A DNA stretch of 64,000 nt, from NCBI RefSeq assembly GCF_051401765.1, contig NW_027480467.1, positions 1,426,001 to 1,490,000 on the forward strand, given 5' to 3'. The notes beneath the pieces were generated by a model. It did not search any database and was not told the origin of the DNA. It saw nothing but the letters and a program-made list of their open reading frames with translations. Position 1 is the first letter of the stretch, and each line of letters starts with the position of its first letter. The stretch is from Calliopsis andreniformis (lineage: Eukaryota; Arthropoda; Insecta; Hymenoptera; Andrenidae). The translations under genes and the position numbers were made by a program. Below are positions 39,536-53,476 of this stretch, piece after piece.

Positions 39536-42500
39536 ATGAATACTCAACCTTCAATACTCAATCCTCAATCCTCAACCCCCAGTCCTCATCCTCAATACTC
39601 AATCTTCGATCCTCAATCCACAATCCTCAATCCTCAATACTCAATACTCAGTCCTGAATGCTCAATCTTCAATACTCAATCCTCAATCCTCAATCCTCAA
39701 TCCTCAATCCTCAATTCTCAATCCTCATTCCTCAAACCTCAATCCTCAACCCTCAGTCCTCATACTCAATTCTCAATGCTCAATCCTCAATCCTCAATTC
39801 TCAATCTTCAATCCTCAATGCTCAATCCTCAATCCTCAATCCTCAGTCCTCAATCCTGAACCCTGAATCTTCAATCCTCAATCCCCAATCCTCAATCTTC
39901 AATCCTCAATCCTCAATCCTCAATCCTCAATTCTCAATCCTCAAACCTCAGTCCCCGTCCTCAATCCTCATCCCTCAATCCTCAATCCTCAATCCTCAAT
40001 CCTCAATCATCAATACTCAATCTTCAATCCTCAATCCGCAATCCCTGATCCTCAATCCTCAGTCCTCAATCTTCAATCCTCAATCTCCTATCCTCAATCC
40101 TCAAGGGTCAATCCTCAATCATCAATCCTCAACCCTCAATCCTCAGTCCTCAAACCTCAATCCTGAAACCTCAATCCTGAATTCTCAATTTTCAGCACTC
40201 AGTCCTCAGCAATCAATGGTCAATCATCAATCCTCAATAGAATATCCTCAATTCACAGTTTTCAATACTCAATCCTCAATCTTCAATCTTCAAATATCAA
40301 TCCACAAACATCAATTCTCATCACTCAACACTCAACACTCAGTCCTCAATCTTCAATCATCAATCCTCAATCCTCAGTATTCAATCGTAAATACTCAATC
40401 TTCAATCCACAATCCTCAATACTCAATTCTCGATCGTCAATCCTCAATACTCAATCCTGAGTCATGAATGCTCAATCTTCAATACTCAATACTCAATCCT
40501 CAATCCTCAATCCTCGATCCTCAATCTTCAATCCTCAATACTCAATCTTCAATCCTCCATCCTCAATCGTCAATCCTCAATCCTCAATCCTCAATCGCCC
40601 GGCTTCAACCCTCAATACTCAATCTTCAATCCTCAATCCTCAATCCTCAATCCTCAAACCTCAATCCTCAACCGTCAGTCCTCGTCCTCAAACCTCAAAC
40701 CTCAATCCTCAATCCTCAATCCCCAATCCTCAATCCTCAATACTCAATCCTCAATCTTCAATCCTCAATACAAAAACTGCAATCCTCAATCCTCAGTCCT
40801 CACTCCTCAGTCCTCATTCTTCAATCCTCAATACCATATCCTCAATCTTCAATTCTCAATCCTCAATCCTCAATTCTCAATCCTCAATCCTCAATCCTCA
40901 GACTTCAAACATCAACACTCAACCCTCAGTCCTCGTCCTCAATCCACAACCATCAATCCTCAATCCTCAATCTTCAATCATCAATATTCAATGTTCAATC
41001 CTCAATACCCAATCCTCAGTCTTCAGTCCTCAATCCTCAATCCTCAATCCTCAACCCTCAATCCTCAGTCCTCAAACCTCAATACTGAATACTCAATCCT
41101 GAATCCCCAATCTTCAGGCCTGAGTCCTCAACAATCGGCTGTCAATCCTCAATCCTCAATAGAGTATCCTCAATTCGCAGGTTTCAATACTCAATACTCA
41201 TTCTGCAATCTTCAAATCTCTATCCACAAACATCAATACTCATCACTCAACCCTAAACACTCCGTCCCCAATCCTCAATCTTCAATCCCCAATCCTCACT
41301 CCTCTATCCTCAATCCTCAATTTTCAACCCTCAATCCTCAAACCTCAATCCTCAATCCTCAATCCTCAATCCTCATTCTTCATTCCTCAACACCCAATAC
41401 TCAATCTTCAATGCTCAATACTCAATCCTCAATTCTCAATCCTCAATCCTCAATCCTCAGACCTCAAACATCAATCCTCAACCCTCAGTCATCGTCCTCA
41501 ATCCACAACCCTCAATCCTCAACCCTCAGTCCTCAATCCTCAATCCTCAATCCTCAAACCTCAATCCTCAACCGTCAGACATCGTCCTCAATCCTCAAAC
41601 ATCAATCCTCAATCCTCAACCCTCAATCCTCATTCCTCAAACCTCAATCCTCAGCCCTCAGTCCTCATCCTCAATTCTCAATTCTCAATTCTCAATTCTC
41701 AAACATCAATCCTCAATCCTCAACCTTCAATCCTCAATGCTCAATTCTTAATCCTCAATCCTCAGTCCTCAATCCTCAATCCTCAATACTCCAACCTCAA
41801 TCCTCAACCGTCAGACCTCGTCCTCAATCCTCAAACCTCAATCCTCAATCCTCAATCTTCAATCATCAATACTCAATCTTCAATTCTCAATCCTCAATCC
41901 TCAATCCTCAATCCTCAATCCTCAATCCTCAACCCTCAATCCTCATTCCTCAAACCTCAATCCTCAACCCTCAGACCTCATCCTCAATTCTCAATTCTCA
42001 ATTCTCAATCATCAATCCTCAATCCTCAATATTCAATCCTCAATAATCAATCTCCAATCCTAGATACTCAATCCCTAATCTTCAATCCTTAATCCTCAAT
42101 CTTCAATACTCATTCCCCAGTCCTCAATCTTCAATCCTCAATGCTCAATCCTTAATCCTCAATCCTCAGTCCTCAATCGTCAATCCTCAATACTCAATCT
42201 TCAATCCTCAATTCTCAATCCTCAATCCTCAATCATCAATCCACATTCTTCAATCCTCAGCATCCAATCCTCAATCTTCATTCCTCAGTCCTCAATCCTC
42301 AATGTTCAATCCTCAATACCCAATCCGCAATCTTCAATCCTCAATCCTCAATCCTCAATCGTCAATCCTCAATCCTCAATCCTCAGTCCTCAAACCTCAA
42401 TCCTGAATCCTCAATCCTGAATCCTCAATCTTCAGCACTCAGTCCTCAACAATCAGTTGTCAATCTTCAATCCTCAATAGAAGATCCTCACTTCACAGGT

Positions 42501-43241
42501 TTCAATACTCAATACTCAACCTGCAATCTTCAAATCCCTATCCACAAACATCAATTCTCGTCACTCAGCCCTCAACACTCAGTCCCCAATCCTCAATCTT
42601 CAATCCTCAATCCTCAATCCTCAATCCTCAATCCTCAATATTCAATCCTCAATAATCAATCTCCAATCCTAGATCCTCAATCCTCAATCCTCAATCCTTA
42701 ATCCTCTATCATCAATCCTCAATCCCCATTCCTCAATCATCAATCCTCAGTACTCAATCCTCAATCCTCAATCCTCAGTCCTCAATCCTCAACCCTCAAC
42801 CCTCAATCCTCAATCCTCAGTCCTCAATCCTAAATCTTCAATCCTCAATACTCAATATTCAGTCCTCAATCCTCAATCCTCAATCCTCAATCCTCAATCC
42901 TCAATCCTCAATCTTCAATCCTCAATACTCAGTCTTCAATCCTCAATCCTCAATCCTCAATCCTCAATCCTCATTCTTCAATCCTCAATACCAAATCCAC
43001 AATCTTCAATCCTCTATCCTCAATCCTCAATTCTCAATCCTCAGTCCTCAATCCTCAGACCTCAAACAGCAATACTCAACCCTCACTCCTCGTCCTCAAT
43101 CCACAACCATCAATACTCAATCCTCAATCTTCAATCATCAATATTCAATCTTCAGTCCTCAATCCTCAATCCTCAGTCCTCAATCCTCAACCCTCAATCC
43201 TCAATCCTCAATCCTCAATCCTCAATCCTCAATCCTCAGGC
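39536..43241 (+). repeat. HOR unit gamma, 3,706 bp
   Basis: Carries both the 97-bp and the 796-bp segments missing elsewhere but lacks 530 bp between about 42790 and 42830. B blocks at +699, +1621 and +2939. Confidence 0.9.
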
Positions 43242-45210
43242 ATGAATACTCAACCTTCAATACTCAATCCTCAATCCTCAACCCCCAGTCCTCATCCTCA
43301 ATACTCAATCTTCGATCCTCAATCCACAATCCTCAATCCTCAATACTCAATACTCAGTCCTGAATGCTCAATCTTCAATACTCAATCCTCAATCCTCAAT
43401 CCTCAATCCTCAATCCTCAATTCTCAATCCTCATTCCTCAAACCTCAATCCTCAACCCTCAGTCCTCATACTCAATTCTCAATGCTCAATCCTCAATCCT
43501 CAATTCTCAATCTTCAATCCTCAATGCTCAATCCTCAATCCTCAATCCTCAGTCCTCAATCCTGAACCCTGAATCTTCAATCCTCAATCCCCAATCCTCA
43601 ATCTTCAATCCTCAATCCTCAATCCTCAATCCTCAATTCTCAATCCTCAAACCTCAGTCCCCGTCCTCAATCCTCATCCCTCAATCCTCAATCCTCAATC
43701 CTCAATCCTCAATCATCAATACTCAATCTTCAATCCTCAATCCGCAATCCCTGATCCTCAATCCTCAGTCCTCAATCTTCAATCCTCAATCTCCTATCCT
43801 CAATCCTCAAGGGTCAATCCTCAATCATCAATCCTCAACCCTCAATCCTCAGTCCTCAAACCTCAATCCTGAAACCTCAATCCTGAATTCTCAATTTTCA
43901 GCACTCAGTCCTCAGCAATCAATGGTCAATCATCAATCCTCAATAGAATATCCTCAATTCACAGTTTTCAATACTCAATCCTCAATCTTCAATCTTCAAA
44001 TATCAATCCACAAACATCAATTCTCATCACTCAACACTCAACACTCAGTCCTCAATCTTCAATCCTCAATCCTCAATCCTCAGTATTCAATCGTAAATAC
44101 TCAATCTTCAATCCACAATCCTCAATACTCAATTCTCGATCGTCAATCCTCAATACTCAATCCTGAGTCATGAATGCTCAATCTTCAATACTCAATACTC
44201 AATCCTCAATCCTCAATCCTCGATCCTCAATCTTCAATCCTCAATACTCAATCTTCAATCCTCCATCCTCAATCCTCAATCCTCAATCGCCCGGCTTCAA
44301 CCCTCAATACTCAATCTTCAATCCTCAATCCTCAATCCTCAATCCTCAAACCTCAATCCTCAACCGTCAGTCCTCGTCCTCAAACCTCAAACCTCAATCC
44401 TCAATCCTCAATCCCCAATCCTCAATCCTCAATACTCAATCCTCAATCTTCAATCCTCAATACAAAAACTGCAATCCTCAATCCTCAGTCCTCACTCCTC
44501 AGTCCTCATTCTTCAATCCTCAATACCATATCCTCAATCTTCAATTCTCAATCCTCAATCCTCAATTCTCAATCCTCAATCCTCAATCCTCAGACTTCAA
44601 ACATCAACACTCAACCCTCAGTCCTCGTCCTCAATCCACAACCATCAATCCTCAATCCTCAATCTTCAATCATCAATATTCAATGTTCAATCCTCAATAC
44701 CCAATCCTCAGTCTTCAGTCCTCAATCCTCAATCCTCAATCCTCAACCCTCAATCCTCAGTCCTCAAACCTCAATACTGAATACTCAATCCTGAATCCCC
44801 AATCTTCAGGCCTGAGTCCTCAACAATCGGTTGTCAATCCTCAATCCTCAATAGAGTATCCTCAATTCGCAGGTTTCAATACTCAATACTCATTCTGCAA
44901 TCTTCAAATCTCTATCCACAAACATCAATACTCATCACTCAACCCTAAACACTCCGTCCCCAATCCTCAATCTTCAATCCCCAATCCTCACTCCTCTATC
45001 CTCAATCCTCAATTTTCAACCCTCAATCCTCAAACCTCAATCCTCAATCCTCAATCCTCAATCCTCATTCTTCATTCCTCAACACCCAATACTCAATCTT
45101 CAATGCTCAATACTCAATCCTCAATTCTCAATCCTCAATCCTCAATCCTCAGACCTCAAACATCAATCCTCAACCCTCAGTCATCGTCCTCAATCCACAA
45201 CCCTCAATCC
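43242..45210 (+). repeat. HOR unit delta, partial
   Basis: Follows gamma from the ATG anchor with a 14-bp (two-unit) deletion before CGCCCGGCTT (44288), then leaves it at CAATCCTCAATACTC near 45210. B blocks at +699 and +1607. Confidence 0.88.
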
Positions 45211-46397
45211 TCAATACTCAATCTTCAATCCTCAATCCTCAATCCTCAATCCTCAATCCTCAATGCTCAATCCTCAATCCTCAGCCCTGAGTCCTCATCC
45301 TCAATTCTCAATCCTCAATACTCAATCATCAGTCCGCAATCCACAATCCTCAATCCTCAAACCTCAATCCTCAATCGTCAGTCCTCGTCCTCAATCCTCA
45401 ACACTCAATCCTCAATCCTCAATCTTCAATCATCAATACTCAACCTTCAATCCTCAATCCTCAATCTTCAATCCTCAATTCTCAATTCTCACTCCTCAAT
45501 ACTCAATCCTCAAACGTCAATCCCCAATCCCCAATCCTCAATCTTCAATCCTCAATCCTCAATCCTCAATCCTCAATCCTCAATCATCAATCCTCAATAC
45601 TCAATCTTCATCCCTCAATCCTCAATCCTCAATCCTCAATCTTCAATTCTCAATCCTCAATACTCAATCCTCAAACCTCAATCCTCAATCCTCAATCCTC
45701 AATCCTCATTCTTCAATCCTCAACACCCAATACTCAATCTTCAATCCTCAATACTCAATCCTCAATTCTCAATCCTCAATCCTCAATCCTCAGACCTCAA
45801 ACATCAATACTCAAACCTCAGTCATCGTACTCAATCCACAACCCTCAATCCTCATTCCTCAGTCCTCAATCCTCAATCCTCAATCCTCAATCCTCAATCC
45901 TCAATATTCAATCCTCAATAATCAATCTCCAATCCTAGATCCTCAATCCTCAATCCTCAATCCTTAATCCTCTATCATCAATCCTCAATCCCCATTCCTC
46001 AATCATCAATCCTCAGTGCTCAATCCTCAATCCTCAATCCTCAGTCCTCAATCCTCAACCCTCAATCCTCAAACCTCAATCCTCAACCGTCAGTCCACGT
46101 CCTCAATCCTCAACCCTCAATCCTCAATCCTCAATCTTCAATCCTCAATACTCAATATTCAATCCTCAAACATCAATCCTCAATCCTCAATCTTCAATCC
46201 TCAATCCTGAATCCTCAATCCTCAATCCACATTCTTCAATCCGCAATACCCAATCCTCAATCTACAATACTCAATACTCAATCCTCAATTCTCAATCCTC
46301 AATCCTCAGCCCTCAGTCCTCAAACCTCAATCCTCAACCCTCAGCCCTCATCCTCAATCCTCAATCCTCAATCCTCAATCCTCAATCTTCAATCCTC
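45205..46397 (+). repeat. Tandem segment, copy 1 (spacing 1,696 bp)
   Basis: Anchors at 45215, 45263, 45605 and 46016 recur at exactly +1,696. Includes CTCAAACGTCAATCC and the CAGTCCACGTCC hexamer slip. Confidence 0.88.
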
Positions 46398-46900
46398 AAG
46401 CCTCAATCCTCAATCCTCAATCCTCAGTCCTCAAACCTCAATCCGGAATCCTCAATCCTGAATCCTCATTCTTCAGCCGTCGGTCCTCAACAATCAATTG
46501 TCAATCCTCAATCCTCAACAGAATATCCTCAATTCACAGTTTTCAATACTCAATCCCCATTCTTCAATCTTCAAATCTCAATCCACAAACATAAAATTCT
46601 CATCACTCAACCCTCAACACTCAGTCCTCAATCTTCAATCCTCAATCCTCAATCCTCAATCTTCAATCCTCAATACTCAATCTGCAATCCTCAATCCTCA
46701 ATCATCAATCCTCAATACTCATTCTTCAATCCCCAATACCCAACCCTCAATCTTCAATCCTCAATCCTCAATCCTCAATTCTCAATCCTCAATCCTCAAT
46801 CCTCAGACCTCAAACATCAATATTCAACCCTCAGTCCTCGACCTCAATCCACAACCCTCAACCCTCAATCCTCAATCTTCAATCATCAATAATCAATCTT
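46398..46900 (+). repeat. Spacer between the 1,696-bp pair, with solitary B block
   Basis: B block at 46516 (CAACAGAATATCC) resembles domain I B blocks (CAATCCCCATTC) more than domain II ones, and holds an 8-bp irregular unit (AAAATTCT, about 46593). Its leader has unique CAGCCGTCGG. Confidence 0.7.
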
Positions 46901-48093
46901 CAATCCTCAATACTCAATCTTCAATCCTCAATCCTCAATCCTCAATCCTCAATCCTCAATGCTCAATCCTCAATCCTCAGCCCTGAGTCCTCATCCTCAA
47001 TTCTCAATCCTCAATACTCAATCGTCAGTCCGCAATCCACAATCCTCAATCCTCAAACCTCAATCCTCAATCGTCAGTCCTCGTCCTCAATCCTCAACAC
47101 TCAATCCTCAATCCTCAATCTTCAATCATCAATACTCAACCTTCAATCCTCAATCCTCAATCTTCAATCCTCAATTCTCAATTCTCACTCCTCAATACTC
47201 AATCCTCAAACGTCAATCCCCAATCCCCAATCCTCAATCTTCAATCCTCAATCCTCAATCCTCAATCCTCAATCCTCAATCTTCAATCCTCAATACTCAA
47301 TCTTCATCCCTCAATCCTCAATCCTCAATCCTCAATCTTCAATTCTAAATCCTCAATACTCAATCCTCAAACCTCAATCCTCAATCCTCAATCCTCAATC
47401 CTCATTCTTCAATCCTCAACACCCAATACTCAATCTTCAATCCTCAATACTCAATCCTCAATTCTCAATCCTCAATCCTCAATCCTCAGACCTCAAACAT
47501 CAATACTCAACCCTCAGTCATCGTACTCAATCCACAACCCTCAATCCTCATTCCTCAGTCCTCAATCTTCAATCCTCAATCCTCAATCCTCAATCCTCAA
47601 TATTCAATCCTCAATAATCAATCTCCAATCCTAGATCCTCAATCCTCAATCCTCAATCCTTAATCCTCTATCATCAATCCTCAATCCCCATTCCTCAATC
47701 ATCAATCCTCAGTGCTCAATCCTCAATCCTCAATCCTCAGTCCTCAATCCTCAACCCTCAATCCTCAAACCTCAATCCTCAACCGTCAGTCCACGTCCTC
47801 AATCCTCAACCCTCAATCCTCAATCCTCAATCTTCAATCCTCAATACTCAATATTCAATCCTCAAACATCAATCCTCAATCCTCAATCTTCAATCCTCAA
47901 TCCTGAATCCTCAATCCTCAATCCACATTCTTCAATCCGCAATACCCAATCCTCAATCTACAATACTCAATACTCAATCCTCAATTCTCAATCCTCAATC
48001 CTCAGCCCTCAGTCCTCAAACCTCAATCCTCAACCCTCAGCCCTCATCCTCAATCCTCAATCCTCAATCCTCAATCCTCAATCTTCAATCCTC
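46901..48093 (+). repeat. Tandem segment, copy 2 (spacing 1,696 bp)
   Basis: Collinear with 45205-46397. Unlike copy 1 it continues into HOR text (CAATCTTCAATAATC) after 48093. Confidence 0.88.
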
Positions 48094-48225
48094 AATACTC
48101 AATCTTCAATAATCAATCCTCAATTCTCAATCCTCAATACTCAATCCTCAATCGTAAATACTCAATCCCCAATCCTCAATCTTCAATCCTCAATCCTCAA
48201 TCCTCAACCCTCAACCCTCAATCCT

Positions 48226-49350
48226 CATTCCTCAAACCTCAATCCTCAGCCCGCAGTCCTCATCCTCAATTCTCAATTCTCAATTCTAAATCATCAATCC
48301 TCAATCCTCAACCTTCAATCCTCAATGCTCAATTCTTAATCCTCAATCCTCAGTCCTCAATCCTCAACCCTCAATACTCCAACCTCAATCCTCAACCGTC
48401 AGACCTCGTCCTCAATCCTCAAACCTCAATCCTCAATCCTCAATCTTCAATCATCAATACTCAATCTTCAATTCTCAATCCTCAATCCTCAATCCTCAAT
48501 CCTCAACCCTCAATCCTCAACCCTCAATCCTCATTCCTCAAACCTCAATCCTCAACCCTCAGACCTCATCCTCAATTCTCAATTCTCAATTCTCAATCAT
48601 CAATCCTCAATCCTCAATCTTCAATCCTCAATAATCAATCTCCAATCCTAGATACTCAATCCCTAATCTTCAATCCTTAATCCTCAATCTTCAATCCTCA
48701 TTCCCCAGTCCTCAATCTTCAATCCTCAATGCTCAATCCTTAATCCTCAATCCTCAGTCCTCAATCGTCAATCATCAATACTCAATCTTCAATCCTCAAT
48801 CCTCAATCCTCAGTCCTCAAACCTCAATCCTGAATCCTCAATCCTGAATCCTCAATCTTCAGCACTCAGTCCTCAACAATCAGTTGTCAATCCTCAATCC
48901 TCAATAGAAGATCCTCACTTCACAGGTTTCAATACTCAATACTCAACCTGCAATCTTCAAATCCCTATCCACAAACATCAATTCTCGTCACTCAGCCCTC
49001 AACGCTCAGTCCCCAATCCTCAATCTTCAATCCTCAATCCTCAATCCTCAATCCTCAATCCTCAATATTCAATCCTCAATAATCAATCTCCAATCCTAGA
49101 TCCTCAATCCTCAATCCTCAATCCTTAATCCTCTATCATCAATCCTCAATCCCCATTCCTCAATCATCAATCCTCAGTGCTCAATCCTCAATCCTCAATC
49201 CTCAGTCCTCAATTCTCAACCCTCAATCCTCAAACCTCAATCCTCAACCGTCAGTCCACGTCCTCAATCCTCAACCCTCAATCCTCAATCCTCAATCTTC
49301 AATCCTCAATACTCAATATTCAATCCTCAAACATCAATCCTCAATCCTCA
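48226..49350 (+). repeat. Terminal HOR fragment
   Basis: Corresponds to the part of alpha from 33955 onward (offset to beta 10,831 at 48226, 10,663 at 49177). The 168-bp step is a deletion near 48790 that removes the CAATCCACATTCTTC region. B block 48902 has the GAAGATCC variant shared with 34799, 38239 and 42475. Confidence 0.82.
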
Positions 49351-49424
49351 ACCATCAGTCCTCTTCGTAAATCCTCAAACCTCAATCGTCAATCCTCAAT
49401 CCCCAATCCTCAATTTTCAATCCT

Positions 49425-50812
49425 CAATCCTCAATACTCAATCTTCAATCCTCAATACTCAATCTTCAAACCTCAATCCTCAATTCTCAAACCTCAATGC
49501 TCAATACTCAATCGTCAATCCTCAATCTCCAATCCTCAAACTTCAATCCTCAATCCTCAATCCTCAATCCTTAATCCTCAATCTTCAATCGGCAATACCC
49601 AATCCTCAATCTTCAATCCTCAGTCCTCAATCCTGAATCCTCAATCCTCAATCCTCAATCTTCAATCCTCAATACTCAATCTTCAACCCTCAATCCACAA
49701 TCCTCAATCCTCAATCCTCATTCTTCAATCCTCAACACCCAATCCTCAATCTTCAATCCTCAATTCACAATCCTCAATTCTCAACCCTCAATCCTCAACC
49801 CTCAGACCTCGAACATCAATACTCAACCTTCAGTCCTCGTCCTCAATCCACAACACTCAATCCTCGATCCTCAATCTTCAATCATCAATATTCAATCTTC
49901 AATCCTCAATCCTCAATCCTCAATACTCAATCCTCTATCCTCAGTGTTCTATCCTCAATACCCAATCCTCAATCTTCAATCCTCAATCCTCAATCCTCAA
50001 TCCCCAATCCTCAATCCTCAATCCTCAGTCCTCAAACCTCAATCTTCAATCCTCAATACTCAATCTTCAATCCTCAATCCTCAATCCTCGGTCCTCAATC
50101 CTCAATCGTCAATCTCCAATCCTGAATACTCAATCTTCAATCCTCAATACTCAATCCTCAATACTCCATCCTCATTCCTCATTCCTCAATCCTCAATACA
50201 CAATCCTCAATCTTCAATCCTCAATCCTCAATCCTCAATTCTCAATACTCAATCATCAACCCTCTGACAACAAACAGCAATACTCAAACCTCAGTCCTTG
50301 TCCTCAACCCACAACCATCAATACTGAATCCTCAATCTTCAATCATGAATATTCAATCTTCAGTACTCAATCCTCAATCCTCAATCCTCAACCCTCAATG
50401 TCCAATCCGCAATACCCAAACCTCAATCTTCAATCCTCAATCCTCAATCCTCAATTCTCAATCCTCAACCCTCAATCCTCTGATCTCAAACAACAATACT
50501 CAATCCTCTGTCCTCGTGCTCAATCCACAACCCTCAATCCACAATCCTCAATCTTCAATCCTCAATCCTCAATCCTCAATCCTCAATCCTCAATCCTCAG
50601 TTCTCAACCCTCAATTATGAATCCTCAACCCTGAATCCTCAATCTTCAGCCCTCAGTCCTCAACAATCAGTTGTCAATCCACAATCCTCAATAGAATATC
50701 ACTAACTCACTGTTTTCAATACTCAATACTCAATCTGCAATCTTCAAATCTCTATCCACAAACATCAATTCTCATCACTAAACACTCAACAGTCAGTCTT
50801 CAATACTCAATC
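49425..50812 (+). repeat. Domain III segment, copy 1 (offset 4,052)
   Basis: Constant offset of 4,052 at 49435, 49944, 50345 and 50689. Ends with B block 50689, which has ATATCACTAACTCACTG. Confidence 0.88.
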
Positions 50813-52318
50813 CTCAATCCTCAATCCTCAATCCTCATTCTTCAATCCTCAATACCCAATCCTCAATCTTCAATCCTCAATCCTCAATCCTCAATCCTCA
50901 TTCTTCAATCCTCAACACCCAATCCTCAATCTTCAATCCTCAATCCTCAATCCTCAATTCCGAATCCTCAATCCTCAACCCTCAGACCTCAAACATCAAT
51001 ACTCAACCCTCAGTCCTCGTCCTCAATCCACAACACTCAATCCTCGATCCTCAATCTTCAATCATCAATATTCAATTTTCAATCCTCAATCCTCAATCCT
51101 CAATCCTCAGTCCTCAAACCTCAATCTTCAATCCCCAATACTCAATTTTCAATCCTCAATCCTCAATCCTCGGTCCACAATCCTCAATCGTCAATCTCCA
51201 ATCCTGAATAATCAATCTTCAATCCTCAATCCTCAATCCTCCATCCTCAATTCTCAATCCTCATTCTTCATTCCTCAATACCCAATCCTCAATCTTCAAT
51301 CCTCAATCTTCAATCCTCAATCATCAACCCTCAGTCCTCAGACCTCAGTCCTCAAACCTCAATCCCCAGACCTCAGCCCTCATCATCAATCCTCAATCCT
51401 CAATCCTCAATCCTCAATCTTCAATCCTCAATACTCAATATTCAATCCTCAATCCTCAATTCTCAATTCTCAATCCTCAATGCTCAATACTCGATCGTCA
51501 GTCCTCAATCCCCGATTCTCAATCTTCAATCCTCAATCCTCAATACTCAACCTTCAATCCTCAATACTCAACCTTCAATCCTCAATCCTCAATTATCAAT
51601 CCTCAATGCTCAATACTCAATCCTCAATATTCAATCCTCAATGCTCAATCCTCATTCCTCAATCCTCAATCCTCAATACTCAATCTTCAATCCTCAATAC
51701 TCAATCTTCAATCCTCAATCCTCAATTCTCAGTCCTCAATGCTCAATACTCAATCGTCAATCCTCAATCCCCAATCATCAATCTTCAATTCTCAATCCTC
51801 AATCCTCAATTCTCAATCCTCAGTCCTCATTTCTCAACCCTCAATTCTGAATCCTCAACCCTGAATCCTCAATCTTCAGCCCTCAGTCCTCAACAATCAG
51901 TTGTCAATCCACAATCCTCAATAGAATATCATCAGTTCACGGTTTTCAATACTCAATACTCAATCTGCAATCTTCAAATCTCTATCCACAAACATCAATA
52001 CTCATCACTCAACACTCAACACTTAGTCTTCAATACTCAATCCTCAATCCTCAATCCTCAATCCTCAATCCTCATTCTTCAATCCTCAATACCCAATCCT
52101 CAATCTTCAATCCTCAATCCTCAATCCTCAATCCTCATTCTTCAATCCTCAACACCCAATCCTCAATCTTCAATCCTCAAACCTCAATCCTCAATTCTGA
52201 ATCCTCAATCCTCAACCCTCAGACCTCAAACATCAATACTCAACCCTCAGTCCTCGTCCTCAATCCACAACACTCAATCCTCGATCCTCAATCTTCAATC
52301 ATCAATATTCAATTTTCA
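50813..52318 (+). repeat. Domain III mosaic with B block 51919
   Basis: Contains 51100-51470 (copied at 61361-61731, offset 10,261) and the first 126-bp cassette at 51480. No gene; a long open frame here is a phase artefact. Confidence 0.7.
51480..51618 (+). repeat. 126-bp cassette, copy 1
   Basis: CAATGCTCAATAC recurs at +126 (ATG at 51480 and 51606). The first copy is followed by TCGATCGTCAGTCC. Confidence 0.8.
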
Positions 52319-53200
52319 ATGCTCAATCCTCAATACTCAATACTCAATCCTCTACCCTCAGTGTTCAATCCTCAATACCCAATCCTCAATCTTCAATCCT
52401 CAATCCTCAATCCTCAATCCCCAATCCTCAATCCTCAATCCTCAGTCCTCAAACCTCAATCCTCAACACTAAGCCCTCATCCTCAATCCTCAATCCTCAA
52501 TCCTCAATCCTCAATCTTCAATCCTCAATCCTCAATCCTCAATTCTCAATCCTCAGTCCTCAATCTTCAATCCTCAATGCTCAATCCTCAATACTCAATA
52601 CTCAATCTTCAATCCTCAAACCTCAATTCTCAATCCTCAATGCTCAATACTCTATCGTCAATCCTCAATCCCCAATCCTCAATCTTCAATCCTCAATCCT
52701 CAATACTCAATCTTCAATCCTCAATACTCAATCTTCAAACCTCAATCCTCAATTCTCAAACCTCAATGCTCAATACTCTATCATCAATCCTCAATCCCCA
52801 ATCCTCAATCTTCAATCCTCAATCCTCAATCCTCAATCCTTAATCCTCAATCTTCAATCCTCAATACTCAATCTTCAATCCTCAATCCTCAATCCTCAAT
52901 CCTCAATCCTCAGTCCTCAATATTCAATCCTCAATCCTCAATCCTCAATACTCAATCCTCAATCCTCAACGTTCAATCCTCAATACCGAATCCTCAATCT
53001 TCAGTCCTCAATCCTCAATCCTCAATCCTCAATCCTCAATCCTCGATCCTCAGTCCTCAAACCTCAATCCTGAATACTCAAACCTGAATCCTCAGTCTTC
53101 AGCCCTCAGTCCTCAACAATCAGTTGTCAATCCTCAATCCTCAATAGAATATCCTCAATTCACAGGTTTCAATACTCAATACTCAATCCTCAATCCTCAA
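52319..53200 (+). repeat. Segment copied at 55007 and 59722
   Basis: Offset 2,688 at 52319/55007, then 2,695 at the CAACGTT/CAATGTT string and at B block 53142/55837, so one heptamer has been gained or lost. Confidence 0.82.
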
Positions 53201-53476
53201 TCTTCAATAATCAATCATCAATTCTCAATCCACAATACTCAATCCTCAATCGTCAATCCTCAATCCCCAATCCTCAATCCTCAATCCCCAATGTTCAATG
53301 CGCAATACCCACTCCTCAATCTTCAATCCTCGACCCTCAATCCTCAATCATCAACCCTCAATCCTCAGTCCTCAGTCCTCAAACCTCAATCCCCAGACCT
53401 CAGCCATCATCATCAATCCTCAATCCTCAATCCTCAATCCTCAATCTTCAATCCTCAATACTCAATATTCAATCCT

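Larger units (their letters stand above)
27061..49350 (+). repeat. Domain II: 4.2-kb higher-order repeat region
   Basis: Successive kilobase segments repeat with near identity. Anchors are the ATG in AGGCATGAATACTCAACC (31957, 36096, 39536, 43242), the rare string CGCCCGGCTT (33017, 37156, 40596, 44288) and a string with CAATACAAAAACTG (near 28403, 33189, 40769, 44460). B blocks here start at 28841, 32656, 33578, 34799, 36795, 38239, 40235, 41157, 42475, 43941, 44849, 46516 and 48902. The left part (27.1-31.9 kb) is a diverged, rearranged version; the right part (45.2-49.35 kb) consists of fragments. Confidence 0.85.

Noticed and set aside
44170..45921. Longest open frame, 583 codons, with SSILNPQ-type repeats
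   Set aside because: It is a forward-frame reading of the satellite with chance loss of stops. Overlapping frames give the same period, there is no non-repeat domain, signal peptide or ribosome-binding or splice context, and the start is a C-to-G change in a CAATACT-like unit.
49177..50634. 485-codon open frame
   Set aside because: Same artefact. It also spans the domain II/III transition, which a conserved gene would be unlikely to do.
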